From assembly GCA_030540535.1 (NCBI GenBank), contig JAUNWB010000015.1:1-8481 (forward strand): 8,481 bases of DNA. Reading direction: 5' to 3'. Source of the DNA: Elusimicrobiales bacterium. Lineage in GTDB: Bacteria > Elusimicrobiota > Elusimicrobia > Elusimicrobiales > Elusimicrobiaceae. A program made the translations under genes and the position numbers. Positions 1 through 5,592 of this stretch are shown in pieces. The notes beneath the pieces were generated by a model. That model ran no database searches and was not told where the DNA came from. It saw only the letters and a program-made list of their open reading frames with translations. Position 1 is the first letter of the stretch. Every line of letters begins with the position of its first letter.

Positions 1-323
1 CTGAGACTATCGTCACATGGGGCCTCAACCAGTCGATAGAGGGGATCTGGAAAGAGGTCCAGGCCTTTATCCGGTATCAGAGGGGCAATACGGCGGAACA
101 GCTGAAGGCCCTGCATAAGATCGAGCACGAGCTCTGCCGAAAGGGGGAGGAACTGAGGAAAGACCGATATAACCTCCAGAAGATGCTGGCCGCGACAGCC
201 GAGCGGGCCCGGGGCGTCCTTCTGAACCGGCGGCTGAAGGAGGAACTGGCCCCTCTGGAGGAGGAACTGAAACAATGGGATGGATTATCCCGGCAAAAAG
301 ATTGGATGGAGGTATCTCTATGA
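1..323 (+). CDS. C-terminal part of a coiled-coil protein (5' end outside window)
   Basis: Reading frame open from the window edge (first full codon at base 3) to TGA at 321-323; about 106 residues are visible. They are rich in Glu, Lys, Arg, Leu and Gln with long uninterrupted helical stretches (for example LKALHKIEHELCRKGEEL and LKEELAPLEEELKQW), so a helical bundle or coiled coil is expected. There is no signal peptide, membrane segment or catalytic motif in this part. The stop overlaps the ATG of the next gene (ATGA at 320-323), which implies translational coupling and membership of the same operon as the Hsp70-like gene. Dynamin-like GTPases with helical C-termini are known beside unusual Hsp70 genes, so that is one candidate identity, but no GTPase motif lies in the window and this is inference only. 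Confidence 0.75.
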   Translation, partial: ETIVTWGLNQSIEGIWKEVQAFIRYQRGNTAEQLKALHKIEHELCRKGEELRKDRYNLQKMLAATAERARGVLLNRRLKEELAPLEEELKQWDGLSRQKDWMEVSL

Positions 324-811
324 GTGAGTTTGAGCGTTTTTCCCAATATTGGGGGAAAGCCGTCCACGGTCTGGTGGGCCGCATGGTGAACAGCGGAAAG
401 GCCCTGTTTACCCAGCGGGAGTTGAACGAGTGGTGGCAGGAGGAACTGATGAGTAACCGCTTTTTATCCTGCCAGGATGAGGCCGGGGATTTTTTGAAAG
501 ACCTACGCCAGAGGGACTACGCCACCGCCCGCCGGGTGGAGGATATGCTGTGGAACAGTCGGCTGGACTTGGGGCTGTCACTGGAGGTGTGCGCGGTCAA
601 GGCCCTCGGGGCCGCCGCCGCCCTTTCCCTGTCAGCAGGGAGCGAGGGCCATCATCCCATGTGGCGGCTGCTGTTCGGTACAGCGGGGGTGGTCCTGGCT
701 GGCACCACTGCCAGCGATGTGGCGGCAGCCTCGAAAAGTCAGCTGGTCAAGCGGGTGGCCGCCGCCGCCCAGGAGCAGTTGGAGACCTTCCGCCCCGTTC
801 TGGAAGGGTAA
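320..811 (+). CDS. 163-aa protein of unknown family with two weakly hydrophobic stretches
   Basis: I chose the ATG at 320 because GGAGG lies 6 bases upstream (309-313) and it overlaps the previous stop as ATGA; an in-frame ATG at 275 would overlap the upstream gene by about 50 bases and has no better ribosome site. Residues 1-85 are polar and helical, rich in Trp, Glu and Arg. Residues 86-106 (LSLEVCAVKALGAAAALSLSA) and 114-137 are Ala/Gly/Val-rich and could form a short membrane hairpin or pack against a membrane. Residues 138-163 are charged and helical. I do not recognise the family. Its position between a coiled-coil gene and a two-helix membrane protein, all followed by an Hsp70-like ATPase, suggests a small subunit of one complex. 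Confidence 0.8.
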   Translation: MSEFERFSQYWGKAVHGLVGRMVNSGKALFTQRELNEWWQEELMSNRFLSCQDEAGDFLKDLRQRDYATARRVEDMLWNSRLDLGLSLEVCAVKALGAAAALSLSAGSEGHHPMWRLLFGTAGVVLAGTTASDVAAASKSQLVKRVAAAAQEQLETFRPVLEG

Positions 812-821
812 GGAGGTCGGG

Positions 822-1700
822 ATGGAGTATGCTTACAAGGCGATAAAGCGCGCGCTGGAGGATGTGACCTTGGCACCGGACTCCGGCGTGGACGAACTGG
901 CCGCTAAACTCAATCAAATTTGGACCCAGACGGCCTCCGATGTGCTGGAGCAGGAGGGCGTAGCGGCAAACAAGTCACTGCGGGACATTTACCGTGTCCT
1001 GCTGGACCAAGCCCGGAACGCCACGGCGGAGTTCCGCTGGCTGGGCAAACCCAAGCTGTTTTATTCCCCCCTACAAAAAAAGAAAAGCACGAATTGGCTG
1101 CGCTGTTTGCTTCTCCTGCCCACTTTGGGGCTGCTGGTGTTTCTACTTATCTGGTACGGCACGGCAAAAAACTATGTTGGGCTCGTCATCACGGCCATCT
1201 CCACGGCGACGCTGATGACATACCTCTCCATGTCCGCTTGGGACAGCTATAAAACGGCCAACCAGATAGGCGATATGCGGGCGGAGCAACAGTTGAATCC
1301 TGTACTGACCCGAAGTACCTTGGAGAGGATTGCGGAGACCGTAGATGCCAATGCTGCTTCCCTTGCCGGCCGGCTCCAGGAGGAGCAGGGAGAGGGCGTG
1401 GGGGCACTGGACGGACTGGATCTGGCAAAGAAACTGCTGAAACTGCACGGCGAGGGCGCAGAAGTGCCGGACAGCGCCCTGACGGAGGTCCGGCGCTATT
1501 TGAGTAGCTGCGGTATCGTGGCGTTGGACTATACCCCCCAGCGGAAGGCCCTCTTTATACTGCTGCCGTCCAACGGGATCAGGACGCTCCAGCCCGCCCT
1601 GGTACGCAAGGTCCGGACCGTGCGAAACGGCGAGAGCGTAGAGGAGGAGGTCCTGCTGGAGCAAGGCGTGGCCTGCGTAAACGCCGGAGAGGAGATGTGA
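822..1700 (+). CDS. Two-helix membrane protein with a GrpE-like C-terminal segment; possible membrane-anchored exchange factor
   Basis: The start is the ATG at 822: AAGGAGG at 810-816 overlaps the previous stop and sits 5 bases upstream. The frame is open back to 717, but that stretch reads as low-complexity shadow of the previous gene. The protein has 292 aa. Residues 1-85 are helical and soluble; a KKK patch at 86-88 precedes two membrane helices at about 92-111 and 118-140, joined by a short polar turn, so both ends probably face the cytoplasm. Residues 165-225 are helical. Residues 231-245 (GIVALDYTPQRKALF), then LQPALV (256-261) and VLLEQGVACV (277-286), recall the beta-domain of GrpE, where a G-[IV]-x-x-[IL]-D stretch, an F-D-P-x-x-H-E-A stretch and an RPA-x-V segment occur. 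With an Hsp70-like ATPase 4 bases downstream, a tethered nucleotide-exchange role is a reasonable inference. The match is by eye and the order of the last two segments differs from classical GrpE, so the membrane topology is firmer than the function. Confidence 0.85.
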   Translation: MEYAYKAIKRALEDVTLAPDSGVDELAAKLNQIWTQTASDVLEQEGVAANKSLRDIYRVLLDQARNATAEFRWLGKPKLFYSPLQKKKSTNWLRCLLLLPTLGLLVFLLIWYGTAKNYVGLVITAISTATLMTYLSMSAWDSYKTANQIGDMRAEQQLNPVLTRSTLERIAETVDANAASLAGRLQEEQGEGVGALDGLDLAKKLLKLHGEGAEVPDSALTEVRRYLSSCGIVALDYTPQRKALFILLPSNGIRTLQPALVRKVRTVRNGESVEEEVLLEQGVACVNAGEEM

Positions 1701-1704
1701 GGTC

Positions 1705-3426
1705 ATGCGGTATATTGGAATCGACATCGGAGACGGCGAGAGCGCGGCGGCCCTGGTAGAGGGCACAGGCGCAGCTCTGCCGCGAATCGTAGATCTGGGG
1801 GCGGAACGGAGTATGCTGTCCGTCGTTGGAGAGGCGGACGGGATCGTCCTAGTGGGGGCCCAGGTACTGCTGGAGCAGAGGGCTAGGAACATAGAAGCTC
1901 GCTTCAAAAGCCGATTTCTCACCAATCCGGAGGCCTCTGTTACCATAGGGCGGTTTGCGCGTGGCCTGCGGGACAAGCTTGCTCCCACCCTGGAGAGCGG
2001 CGACTGTTCCATTGCTCTGGGCTGCCCTGCCGGCTGGACCAGAGCGGACCGGGAACGCTATGTCGGTATCGTCCGGGCGGCGGGGTTTACGAATCTGCAC
2101 CCCGTGGCGGAGTCACGGGCGGCGTTTCTCTACGCCCGCTACGACAGCGAGATCGGTTTGTCTCCGGGGGAGACAGCTCAGCCCACGCTGGTAATCGACA
2201 TCGGTTCGTCCACCACGGATTTTGCCTACATCGTAGAGGGCAAAGAGTCCGATGTGGGAGTGTTCGGTGCCAACCGTCTGGGCGGCGGACAGCTGGACCG
2301 GCTGATCCTGGAGGACGCCCTAAACTGTTCCGGACAGCGGGATGAGATCGTGCGCATTTTTCAGACATTCCCCACCTGGCGAAGCAAGTGCGAATTAGAG
2401 GCGCGCAAACTGAAGGAGACCTATTTTCAGGACGAGGCATTGTGGCAGGAGCAGCCTTGCAAAACCACGGCCCCCATCGTCGCGGATGTCCACGCACCTA
2501 AGCTGCTGAACCTTTCCCTGGACGGCGAGAAGATGAATCAACTGCTGGATACCCCCTTGGAGGGGAAGGGAAGCCAGAGCTTCCGCCAGCGGCTTGAAGA
2601 GTATCTCCAGGCGGCGGTAGAAAAGACGGCGGCCCACCCGCCTCAGCAGGTCATCCTGACGGGCGGAGCCTCTCGTATGGCCTTCTTCCAGACAGCCTGC
2701 CGGGAGGCGTTCCCGGAGGCGAGGATCCTCCTGTGCCGGGACCCGGAGTTCTCCATTGCCCGAGGTCTAAGCATCGCCGCCAGGATCGATGACCGGCTGG
2801 AGCTGTTCCGGAAGGAGATCGAGGGGTTGTTTCGGGAGGGTGTCCTCCAGAACGAGATCAACCGGAATCTCCCTCTGCTTCTGAACGAACTGGTCCCCAT
2901 CCTGGAGGAGAGGATCATGAATCGCTGTATCGCCAAGATCGACTGGACCATGTATTCTCAAAAGGAACAGTGTCTAGTCGTCCTGCGGGACAAGATCCGA
3001 CAGGAATTTGAAGCGCGGCCCAGCACCCCGGAGACAGACCAGATCCTGACCCGCTGGATCGGTGAGAAGCTAACCGGCGTACAGGCGCGGCTGGACGATC
3101 TGTGCAAAAGCAGCGGGGTGGAGCGGGCAGATATGAGCCTGGCGAAGATCGGCCTGCGGGTGTCGCTGAACGAGCTGAAAACAAGCCGGCGGCTCAATAT
3201 GAAGCTATCCTCGAAGGGTCTTCTCGCTCTTCCTGGGCTGATTCTGGCACTTCTGGAGCGAGTCAATCTGGTGGCCTCCCAGGAAAAGCTGATTCGGGAG
3301 GAACTGCGCAAGGAATTGTCCAAGCCCGGCGGGGAGTTTGCCAGGAGCCTAGCTGGCGATCTGGAGGCGGAGTTGCGGGCGCAAATCCAGGAAAATGTGG
3401 ATCGGGTGGAGGTACATATCAGCTGA
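1705..3426 (+). CDS. Hsp70-family (actin-fold) ATPase with a non-canonical helical C-terminus
   Basis: A 573-aa protein whose ATG lies 4 bases after the preceding stop; GAGGAG at about 1688-1693 probably serves as ribosome site. The actin/Hsp70 nucleotide-binding motifs are in order: phosphate-1 IGIDIGDGES from residue 4, a connect-like segment near PVAESRAAFLY (about residues 133-143), phosphate-2 VIDIGSSTTDF at 163-173, and the adenosine motif VILTGGAS at 316-323. An ATP-driven chaperone-like cycle is expected. After about residue 360 there is no DnaK beta-sandwich substrate domain or lid; about 210 residues of charged helical sequence follow (RLELFRKEIEGLF onward), with a hydrophobic helix LLALPGLILALLERVNLV near 500-520 that may contact membrane or partner protein. 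It ends in an ordinary polar tail without EEVD. It is not housekeeping DnaK: no DnaK linker is seen and dnaJ/grpE/hrcA are not adjacent. Specialised Hsp70-like proteins of this sort occur in operons with GrpE-like and dynamin-like partners. Family certain, cellular role unknown. Confidence 0.93.
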   Translation: MRYIGIDIGDGESAAALVEGTGAALPRIVDLGAERSMLSVVGEADGIVLVGAQVLLEQRARNIEARFKSRFLTNPEASVTIGRFARGLRDKLAPTLESGDCSIALGCPAGWTRADRERYVGIVRAAGFTNLHPVAESRAAFLYARYDSEIGLSPGETAQPTLVIDIGSSTTDFAYIVEGKESDVGVFGANRLGGGQLDRLILEDALNCSGQRDEIVRIFQTFPTWRSKCELEARKLKETYFQDEALWQEQPCKTTAPIVADVHAPKLLNLSLDGEKMNQLLDTPLEGKGSQSFRQRLEEYLQAAVEKTAAHPPQQVILTGGASRMAFFQTACREAFPEARILLCRDPEFSIARGLSIAARIDDRLELFRKEIEGLFREGVLQNEINRNLPLLLNELVPILEERIMNRCIAKIDWTMYSQKEQCLVVLRDKIRQEFEARPSTPETDQILTRWIGEKLTGVQARLDDLCKSSGVERADMSLAKIGLRVSLNELKTSRRLNMKLSSKGLLALPGLILALLERVNLVASQEKLIREELRKELSKPGGEFARSLAGDLEAELRAQIQENVDRVEVHIS

Positions 3427-3444
3427 ATAGGAAAGGAGTATCCT

Positions 3445-3648
3445 TTGGCCGGTGTCAAGGACTCAGTCCGTTGCTCCATCACAGAAGAAATTTTAGTGGA
3501 TGCCCGGTGCCGACTGACGCCGAAGCTGCTGCTCCTCTGGATGTTCCCCTTATATTGTGGAAATCTATTCTATCCATCGAAGAAGAACAGTCCCCCTGGG
3601 CGACCAAATCAGTTGCCCAGGGGGACACACATTTATCTCGATATTTGA
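3445..3648 (+). CDS. Possible small or truncated gene after the Hsp70-like gene (67 aa)
   Basis: AAAGGAG at 3433-3439 is followed 5 bases later by TTG, and the first 33 or so residues (AGVKDSVRCSITEEILVD and on to a Leu-rich stretch LLLLWMF) use GC-rich codons like the operon before it. From about residue 35 the sequence becomes unlike a protein: it runs through the hairpin at 3590-3626 and reads PSKKNSPPGRPNQLPRG. This could be the start of a fifth operon gene whose remainder was lost at the junction, a genuine small peptide, or chance. The opposite strand is also open here (about 3479-3676), which lowers confidence. No family recognised. Confidence 0.25.
   Translation: MAGVKDSVRCSITEEILVDARCRLTPKLLLLWMFPLYCGNLFYPSKKNSPPGRPNQLPRGTHIYLDI
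3590..3626. terminator. Strong GC-rich hairpin in the junction, probable terminator
   Basis: GTCCCCCTGGGC (3590-3601) pairs perfectly with GCCCAGGGGGAC (3615-3626), and the helix extends inward by three more pairs, one of them G-U, to a 7-base loop. On the + strand it is followed by ACACACATTTA, not a T-run; on the minus strand it is followed by TGTTCTTCTTCG, a weak T-rich tail. It stands after both the + strand operon and the minus strand remnant, so it may end transcription from either side. A dispersed palindromic repeat is the alternative. Confidence 0.55.
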
Positions 3649-3653
3649 TCTCT

Positions 3654-3830
3654 TCACCTAGCATCGAGGTCAGCAATCAGCACATAGGACGCGACATTAG
3701 ATACTGCGGATGGGTCATTTTTCAGAGTTTGTATCCAAAACCCAAATATCTTGAAGCCCCCTAATTCTTCCGCGCACATCCTGGCCTTAAGTCGTAAAAA
3801 TAAAGATGTTTCCCAGACTATCTCCACAAG
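3654..3830 (-). pseudogene. Protein-like ORF remnant without a proper start (about 58 aa)
   Basis: On the minus strand, 58 codons run from just after an in-frame TGA (3831-3833) to TGA at 3654-3656. The product has the mix of a real protein: LVEIVWETSLFLRLKARM, then an F-G-F-W-I-Q segment, then NDPSAVSNVASYVLIADLDAR at the end. No ribosome site precedes the GTG at 3827 or the ATG at 3779, and the frame above the TGA stays readable for about 22 more codons to another stop. This suggests the 3' end of a decayed gene with at least one nonsense codon, with the hairpin at 3590-3626 as its old terminator. I do not recognise the family. The alternative is that the sequence is a structured RNA that happens to read well. 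Confidence 0.4.
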
Positions 3831-3881
3831 TCACAAGATGGTTGGCGAATCTGCGACGCTTAGGCTACCACAGGGGGCTTC
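3753..3881. repeat. 10-bp perfect inverted repeat enclosing 109 nt
   Basis: GAAGCCCCCT at 3753-3762 is the exact reverse complement of AGGGGGCTTC at 3872-3881. Inside it, on the + strand, GGCC-TTAAG-TCGT (from about 3783) can pair imperfectly with GCGA-CG-CTTA-GGCT (from about 3854), so a long bulged hairpin is possible. No duplicated target site is seen at the ends. It overlaps the ORF remnant, and both cannot easily be primary functions. A small structured RNA, a miniature mobile element or chance are all open. Confidence 0.4.
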
Positions 3882-3889
3882 CAGGCAAA

Positions 3890-3922
3890 AGGCAATTCAA
3901 GCCTGCGAAATATAAATTGCCT
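3890..3922 (-). terminator. Possible second terminator after the repressor gene
   Basis: AGGCAATT (3890-3897) pairs with AATTGCCT (3915-3922) around a 17-base loop. On the minus strand the stem is followed by TTTTGCC. It lies just beyond the main terminator of the XRE gene and may act as backup; the large loop and short T-run make it weak. Confidence 0.35.
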
Positions 3923-3925
3923 CTA

Positions 3926-3964
3926 TGAAAAAGATCCCGGTTTTCACTCGGAAGCCGGGATCTT
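3926..3964 (-). terminator. Rho-independent terminator of the XRE repressor gene
   Basis: AAGATCCCGG (3931-3940) pairs perfectly with CCGGGATCTT (3955-3964), with further pairing into a tight loop. Read on the minus strand, the stem begins 9 bases after the repressor stop codon and ends in a T-run (complement of 3929-3934). Confidence 0.85.
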
Positions 3965-3973
3965 ACAGTTATT

Positions 3974-4312
3974 TTATTCAATCGGATGTGACATTGCATC
4001 ATCTACCATGAATTCTAGGATTCGCAAAAATCTCCGCTGTTCACTCAAGGACAGTGCCGTCAATTTATCTGAAATGGACGAACTGGTCATAGGAATCGCA
4101 ACATCTAATGAATCACAGAGCAGAGAGTTTGCGTCACATTTGAGAGCATTCGCAATGCTTATAAATGTTTCAAGCTTTGGTATCTTTTCACCGCATTCTA
4201 AATTACTTAGGTATTTGGGCGTAATATCTACCATTTGAGCCAACTCAGCTTGTGTCAAACCACGGTTCTTCCGGGTGCGTTTGATATTTTGTCCTATGTT
4301 TCTGGCATCCAT
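3974..4312 (-). CDS. XRE/Cro-type helix-turn-helix transcriptional regulator
   Basis: A 112-aa protein. The start is the ATG at 4310-4312, preceded on the minus strand by AGGGGGTG six bases upstream; the frame is open 54 codons further up, but that stretch carries the promoter/operator region and reads poorly. Residues 6-66 form a typical XRE domain: IGQNIKRTRKNRGLTQAEL opens it, the HTH core runs LTQAELAQMVDITPKYLSNLE (19-39), and the usual G-x-x-x-P-x-L-E-T-F turn follows at 41-50. Residues 75-112 form a short helical tail (LTALSLSEQRRFLRILEFMV) that may dimerise. It probably represses its own promoter, since paired TTGAC/GTCAA half-sites lie just upstream, and may control the island genes. 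It has its own terminator and is separated by another from the sigma-like gene, so it is a single-gene unit. Confidence 0.9.
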   Translation of the reverse strand: MDARNIGQNIKRTRKNRGLTQAELAQMVDITPKYLSNLECGEKIPKLETFISIANALKCDANSLLCDSLDVAIPMTSSSISDKLTALSLSEQRRFLRILEFMVDDAMSHPIE

Positions 4313-4417
4313 GGTTACACCCCCTATCAGCAAGAATACTTTCTTCTGGTAGTATAATTGACTTTCCATTGTCAATAAATCCACCAAAGTCAAGAACTCT
4401 TTCCAATAGAAAGAGTG
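4313..4417 (-). promoter_or_regulatory. Promoter/operator region of the XRE gene
   Basis: On the minus strand TTGACTTT (4393-4386) and AAAGTCAA (4365-4358) are perfect inverted repeats 20 bases apart, and an inner TTGAC (4375-4371) pairs with the same GTCAA across 8 bases. TATACT at 4356-4351 is a good -10 candidate, 38 bases before the ATG; its -35 is poor (TTTATT at 17-base spacing), as the TTGACA is only 13 bases away. Just upstream ACTCTTTC/GAAAGAGT (4396-4403, 4409-4416) is a further perfect 8-bp palindrome. The half-sites overlap the promoter as expected for an autoregulated repressor. Confidence 0.5.
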
Positions 4418-4512
4418 CCCACAATTTTTTCTGAATTGCAGACTCAGTATCTCAGTGAATCGTACCTCTTTCATTCCATCTTTTTTCCCTCAAATATCCA
4501 GATAAATGAAAA

Positions 4513-4546
4513 GGCATCCGATTTTTATGAACCGGATGCCCTTTTT
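4513..4546. terminator. Bidirectional terminator between the sigma-like gene and the XRE gene
   Basis: GGCATCCG (4513-4520) pairs with CGGATGCC (4533-4540) around a 12-base loop. The + strand continues CTTTTTT and the minus strand continues TTTTCATTT. On the minus strand it starts 5 bases after the stop codon of the sigma-like gene and so ends the long minus strand operon. Confidence 0.85.
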
Positions 4547-5049
4547 TAGAGTGCTTCTCTATTCTTCAACAAATCTCGAATTTCATTCAGCTTCGCACCA
4601 ATCTCACGCGATGAGACAGATGTAAGTCTGCTTAGCTCTTTGTTCGTATATCCCATAGCTTTCAGGCGCAAAATGTGAAGTTGATCCCGTGTGAGGATCT
4701 TTTCCCAAGTATCCCAAATACGGGATACTTCCATATTGTCCTCTATGCTCGGCTGCAAGGAAGCATCCTCCAAATAGATCTCATGCTGCTCCCTACGCAT
4801 CTTCCGCCGTCGTTCGCGTCCCAGTTCCGCCCATAGGCGATACCAGAGTATGGTAGAAAACGCATATTTGCTCCGCAATTTCTGGCTGGAAGTATAAGTT
4901 GCCACTGTACGCAAATACCTTTCCGCAAACAGTCCATATTCTTCATCTCCAAGGCCATGCGTGCCCATATATTTGAGGAGAAGTCCATGGTGTTCTTCCG
5001 CAAACTGCCGTTGGTATTCAGTCAGCACAATTGCTTTACGCCTACTCAT
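4546..5049 (-). CDS. Small sigma-70-like factor (region 2 and region 4)
   Basis: A 167-aa protein. The ATG at 5047-5049 is chosen because GGGAGGTG ends 7-8 bases upstream; the GTG three codons earlier lies within that ribosome site. Residues 8-85 resemble sigma region 2: a helix-rich YQRQFAEEHHGLLLKYM, then LFAERYLRTVATYTSSQKLR, the SKYAFSTILWYRLWAELGRE segment (60-80) like the conserved F-s-t-y-l-x-x-r-I-x-n core, and a basic RRRKMRREQ. An acidic linker follows at 91-107. Residues 112-161 fit region 4 with a helix-turn-helix (TNKELSRLTSVSSREIGAKL) for -35 recognition. Region 3 is missing, as in ECF and other mobile-element sigma factors. Its ATG overlaps the stop of the gene before it, so the two are translationally coupled. 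It is last in the operon and may direct polymerase to island promoters; no target promoter is identifiable here. Confidence 0.8.
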   Translation of the reverse strand: MSRRKAIVLTEYQRQFAEEHHGLLLKYMGTHGLGDEEYGLFAERYLRTVATYTSSQKLRSKYAFSTILWYRLWAELGRERRRKMRREQHEIYLEDASLQPSIEDNMEVSRIWDTWEKILTRDQLHILRLKAMGYTNKELSRLTSVSSREIGAKLNEIRDLLKNREAL

Positions 5050-5573
5050 GCAAAGCACCTCCCTGAAACGAGGTAATCCACAATTTCAGCTATTGCGCTC
5101 CATATGTCATCGCTTTCCGTAATCCAGCTCTCTGGATAGTATTTATTACCTTTGTAGCAAGGCACACACTCCCACCAGTTATTGTTGCACAACTCCAGAT
5201 AATAGCGTTTATGTCCATTGCGAAGGAGTTCATCCAGTTCCTTGTCCGTCTGAATATAGCAACGCATTACGCTACCGAACTCACCGAGGTTGCTTTTATC
5301 CTTGATGTACTCCAGAAGGCGTTCATCGGGCCCCTTGCAATCATAAAGATCGGCAATTACATCTCCGTTTGCTTCCAAATCAACCAGCAAATCTCCATAT
5401 TGAACAGTGGCAACGAGGCCACCATACCAAAGGGAGGAATACTGGTGCTTTGGGATTGTATCATTGAGTGAGATGCGGATTGGTTTATCAGCACCTTTCA
5501 ATTTAAGGGGCAACAACCGAATCAGCTTCCATTTCTGCCAGAACTTAAATCCTTCAAATACATACTGCATCAT
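5046..5573 (-). CDS. 175-aa protein of unknown function
   Basis: The start is the first of two tandem ATGs (5571-5573); GGAGGTG at 5587-5581 is 7 bases upstream. No membrane helix or signal peptide. The protein is aromatic-rich: basic N-terminus FKFWQKWKLIRLLPLKLKG, a beta-like middle (GGLVATVQYGDLLVDLEANGDV) and a C-terminal part with NNNWWECVPCYKG and IWSAIAEIVDYLVSG. Three Cys lie in the last half without a clear metal-binding pattern. I do not recognise the family. Its TGA overlaps the ATG of the sigma-like gene, so the two proteins are likely made in fixed proportion; a partner or modulator of that factor is possible but unproven. Confidence 0.8.
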   Translation of the reverse strand: MMQYVFEGFKFWQKWKLIRLLPLKLKGADKPIRISLNDTIPKHQYSSLWYGGLVATVQYGDLLVDLEANGDVIADLYDCKGPDERLLEYIKDKSNLGEFGSVMRCYIQTDKELDELLRNGHKRYYLELCNNNWWECVPCYKGNKYYPESWITESDDIWSAIAEIVDYLVSGRCFA

Positions 5574-5592
5574 TGTCAGTCACCTCCATCTA

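Larger units (their letters stand above)
3427..3973. other. 547-bp junction between convergent blocks, no intact gene
   Basis: The stretch lies between the last + strand gene and the first minus strand gene. It contains a short + strand ORF with a good ribosome site (3445-3648), a strong hairpin (3590-3626), a protein-like minus strand remnant (3654-3830), an inverted repeat (3753-3762 with 3872-3881) and two terminator-type hairpins next to the repressor gene. The GC-rich character of the left block continues to about 3540 and then drops. The mixture of fragments fits a site of past insertion or deletion, perhaps the edge of the accessory island. I found no tRNA, no clear attachment core and no transposase. 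Confidence 0.6.

Noticed and set aside
275..319. Earlier ATG for the 163-aa gene
   Set aside because: It overlaps the upstream gene by about 50 bases; the ATG at 320 has GGAGG at proper distance and the typical ATGA overlap.
1143..2012. Long minus strand frame of 289 codons
   Set aside because: It is antisense to two well-supported + strand genes (the membrane protein and the Hsp70-like ATPase). Its product is Pro/Ser/Arg-rich, as expected for the complement of GC-rich coding DNA, and no ribosome site was noticed.
3479..3676. Minus strand frame of 65 codons in the junction
   Set aside because: It passes through the hairpin and its product is Ala/Ser/Gly-rich with no ribosome site; a fragment of a repeat is possible but not a gene.
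3102..3764. Plus strand frame of 220 codons running from the Hsp70-like gene into the junction
   Set aside because: Its first half is an out-of-frame shadow of the Hsp70-like gene with Gly/Arg/Ser-rich composition; the second half crosses the hairpin and antisense remnant with no start signal.
3753..3881. 6S RNA, tmRNA, SRP RNA or RNase P RNA
   Set aside because: Length and conserved motifs of these RNAs were compared by eye and do not match; only a generic bulged hairpin can be supported.
3427..3973. tRNA gene, attachment core or integrase at the junction
   Set aside because: No cloverleaf, no long direct repeat with the rest of the window and no recombinase motif was seen, so the boundary idea rests on composition and fragments only.
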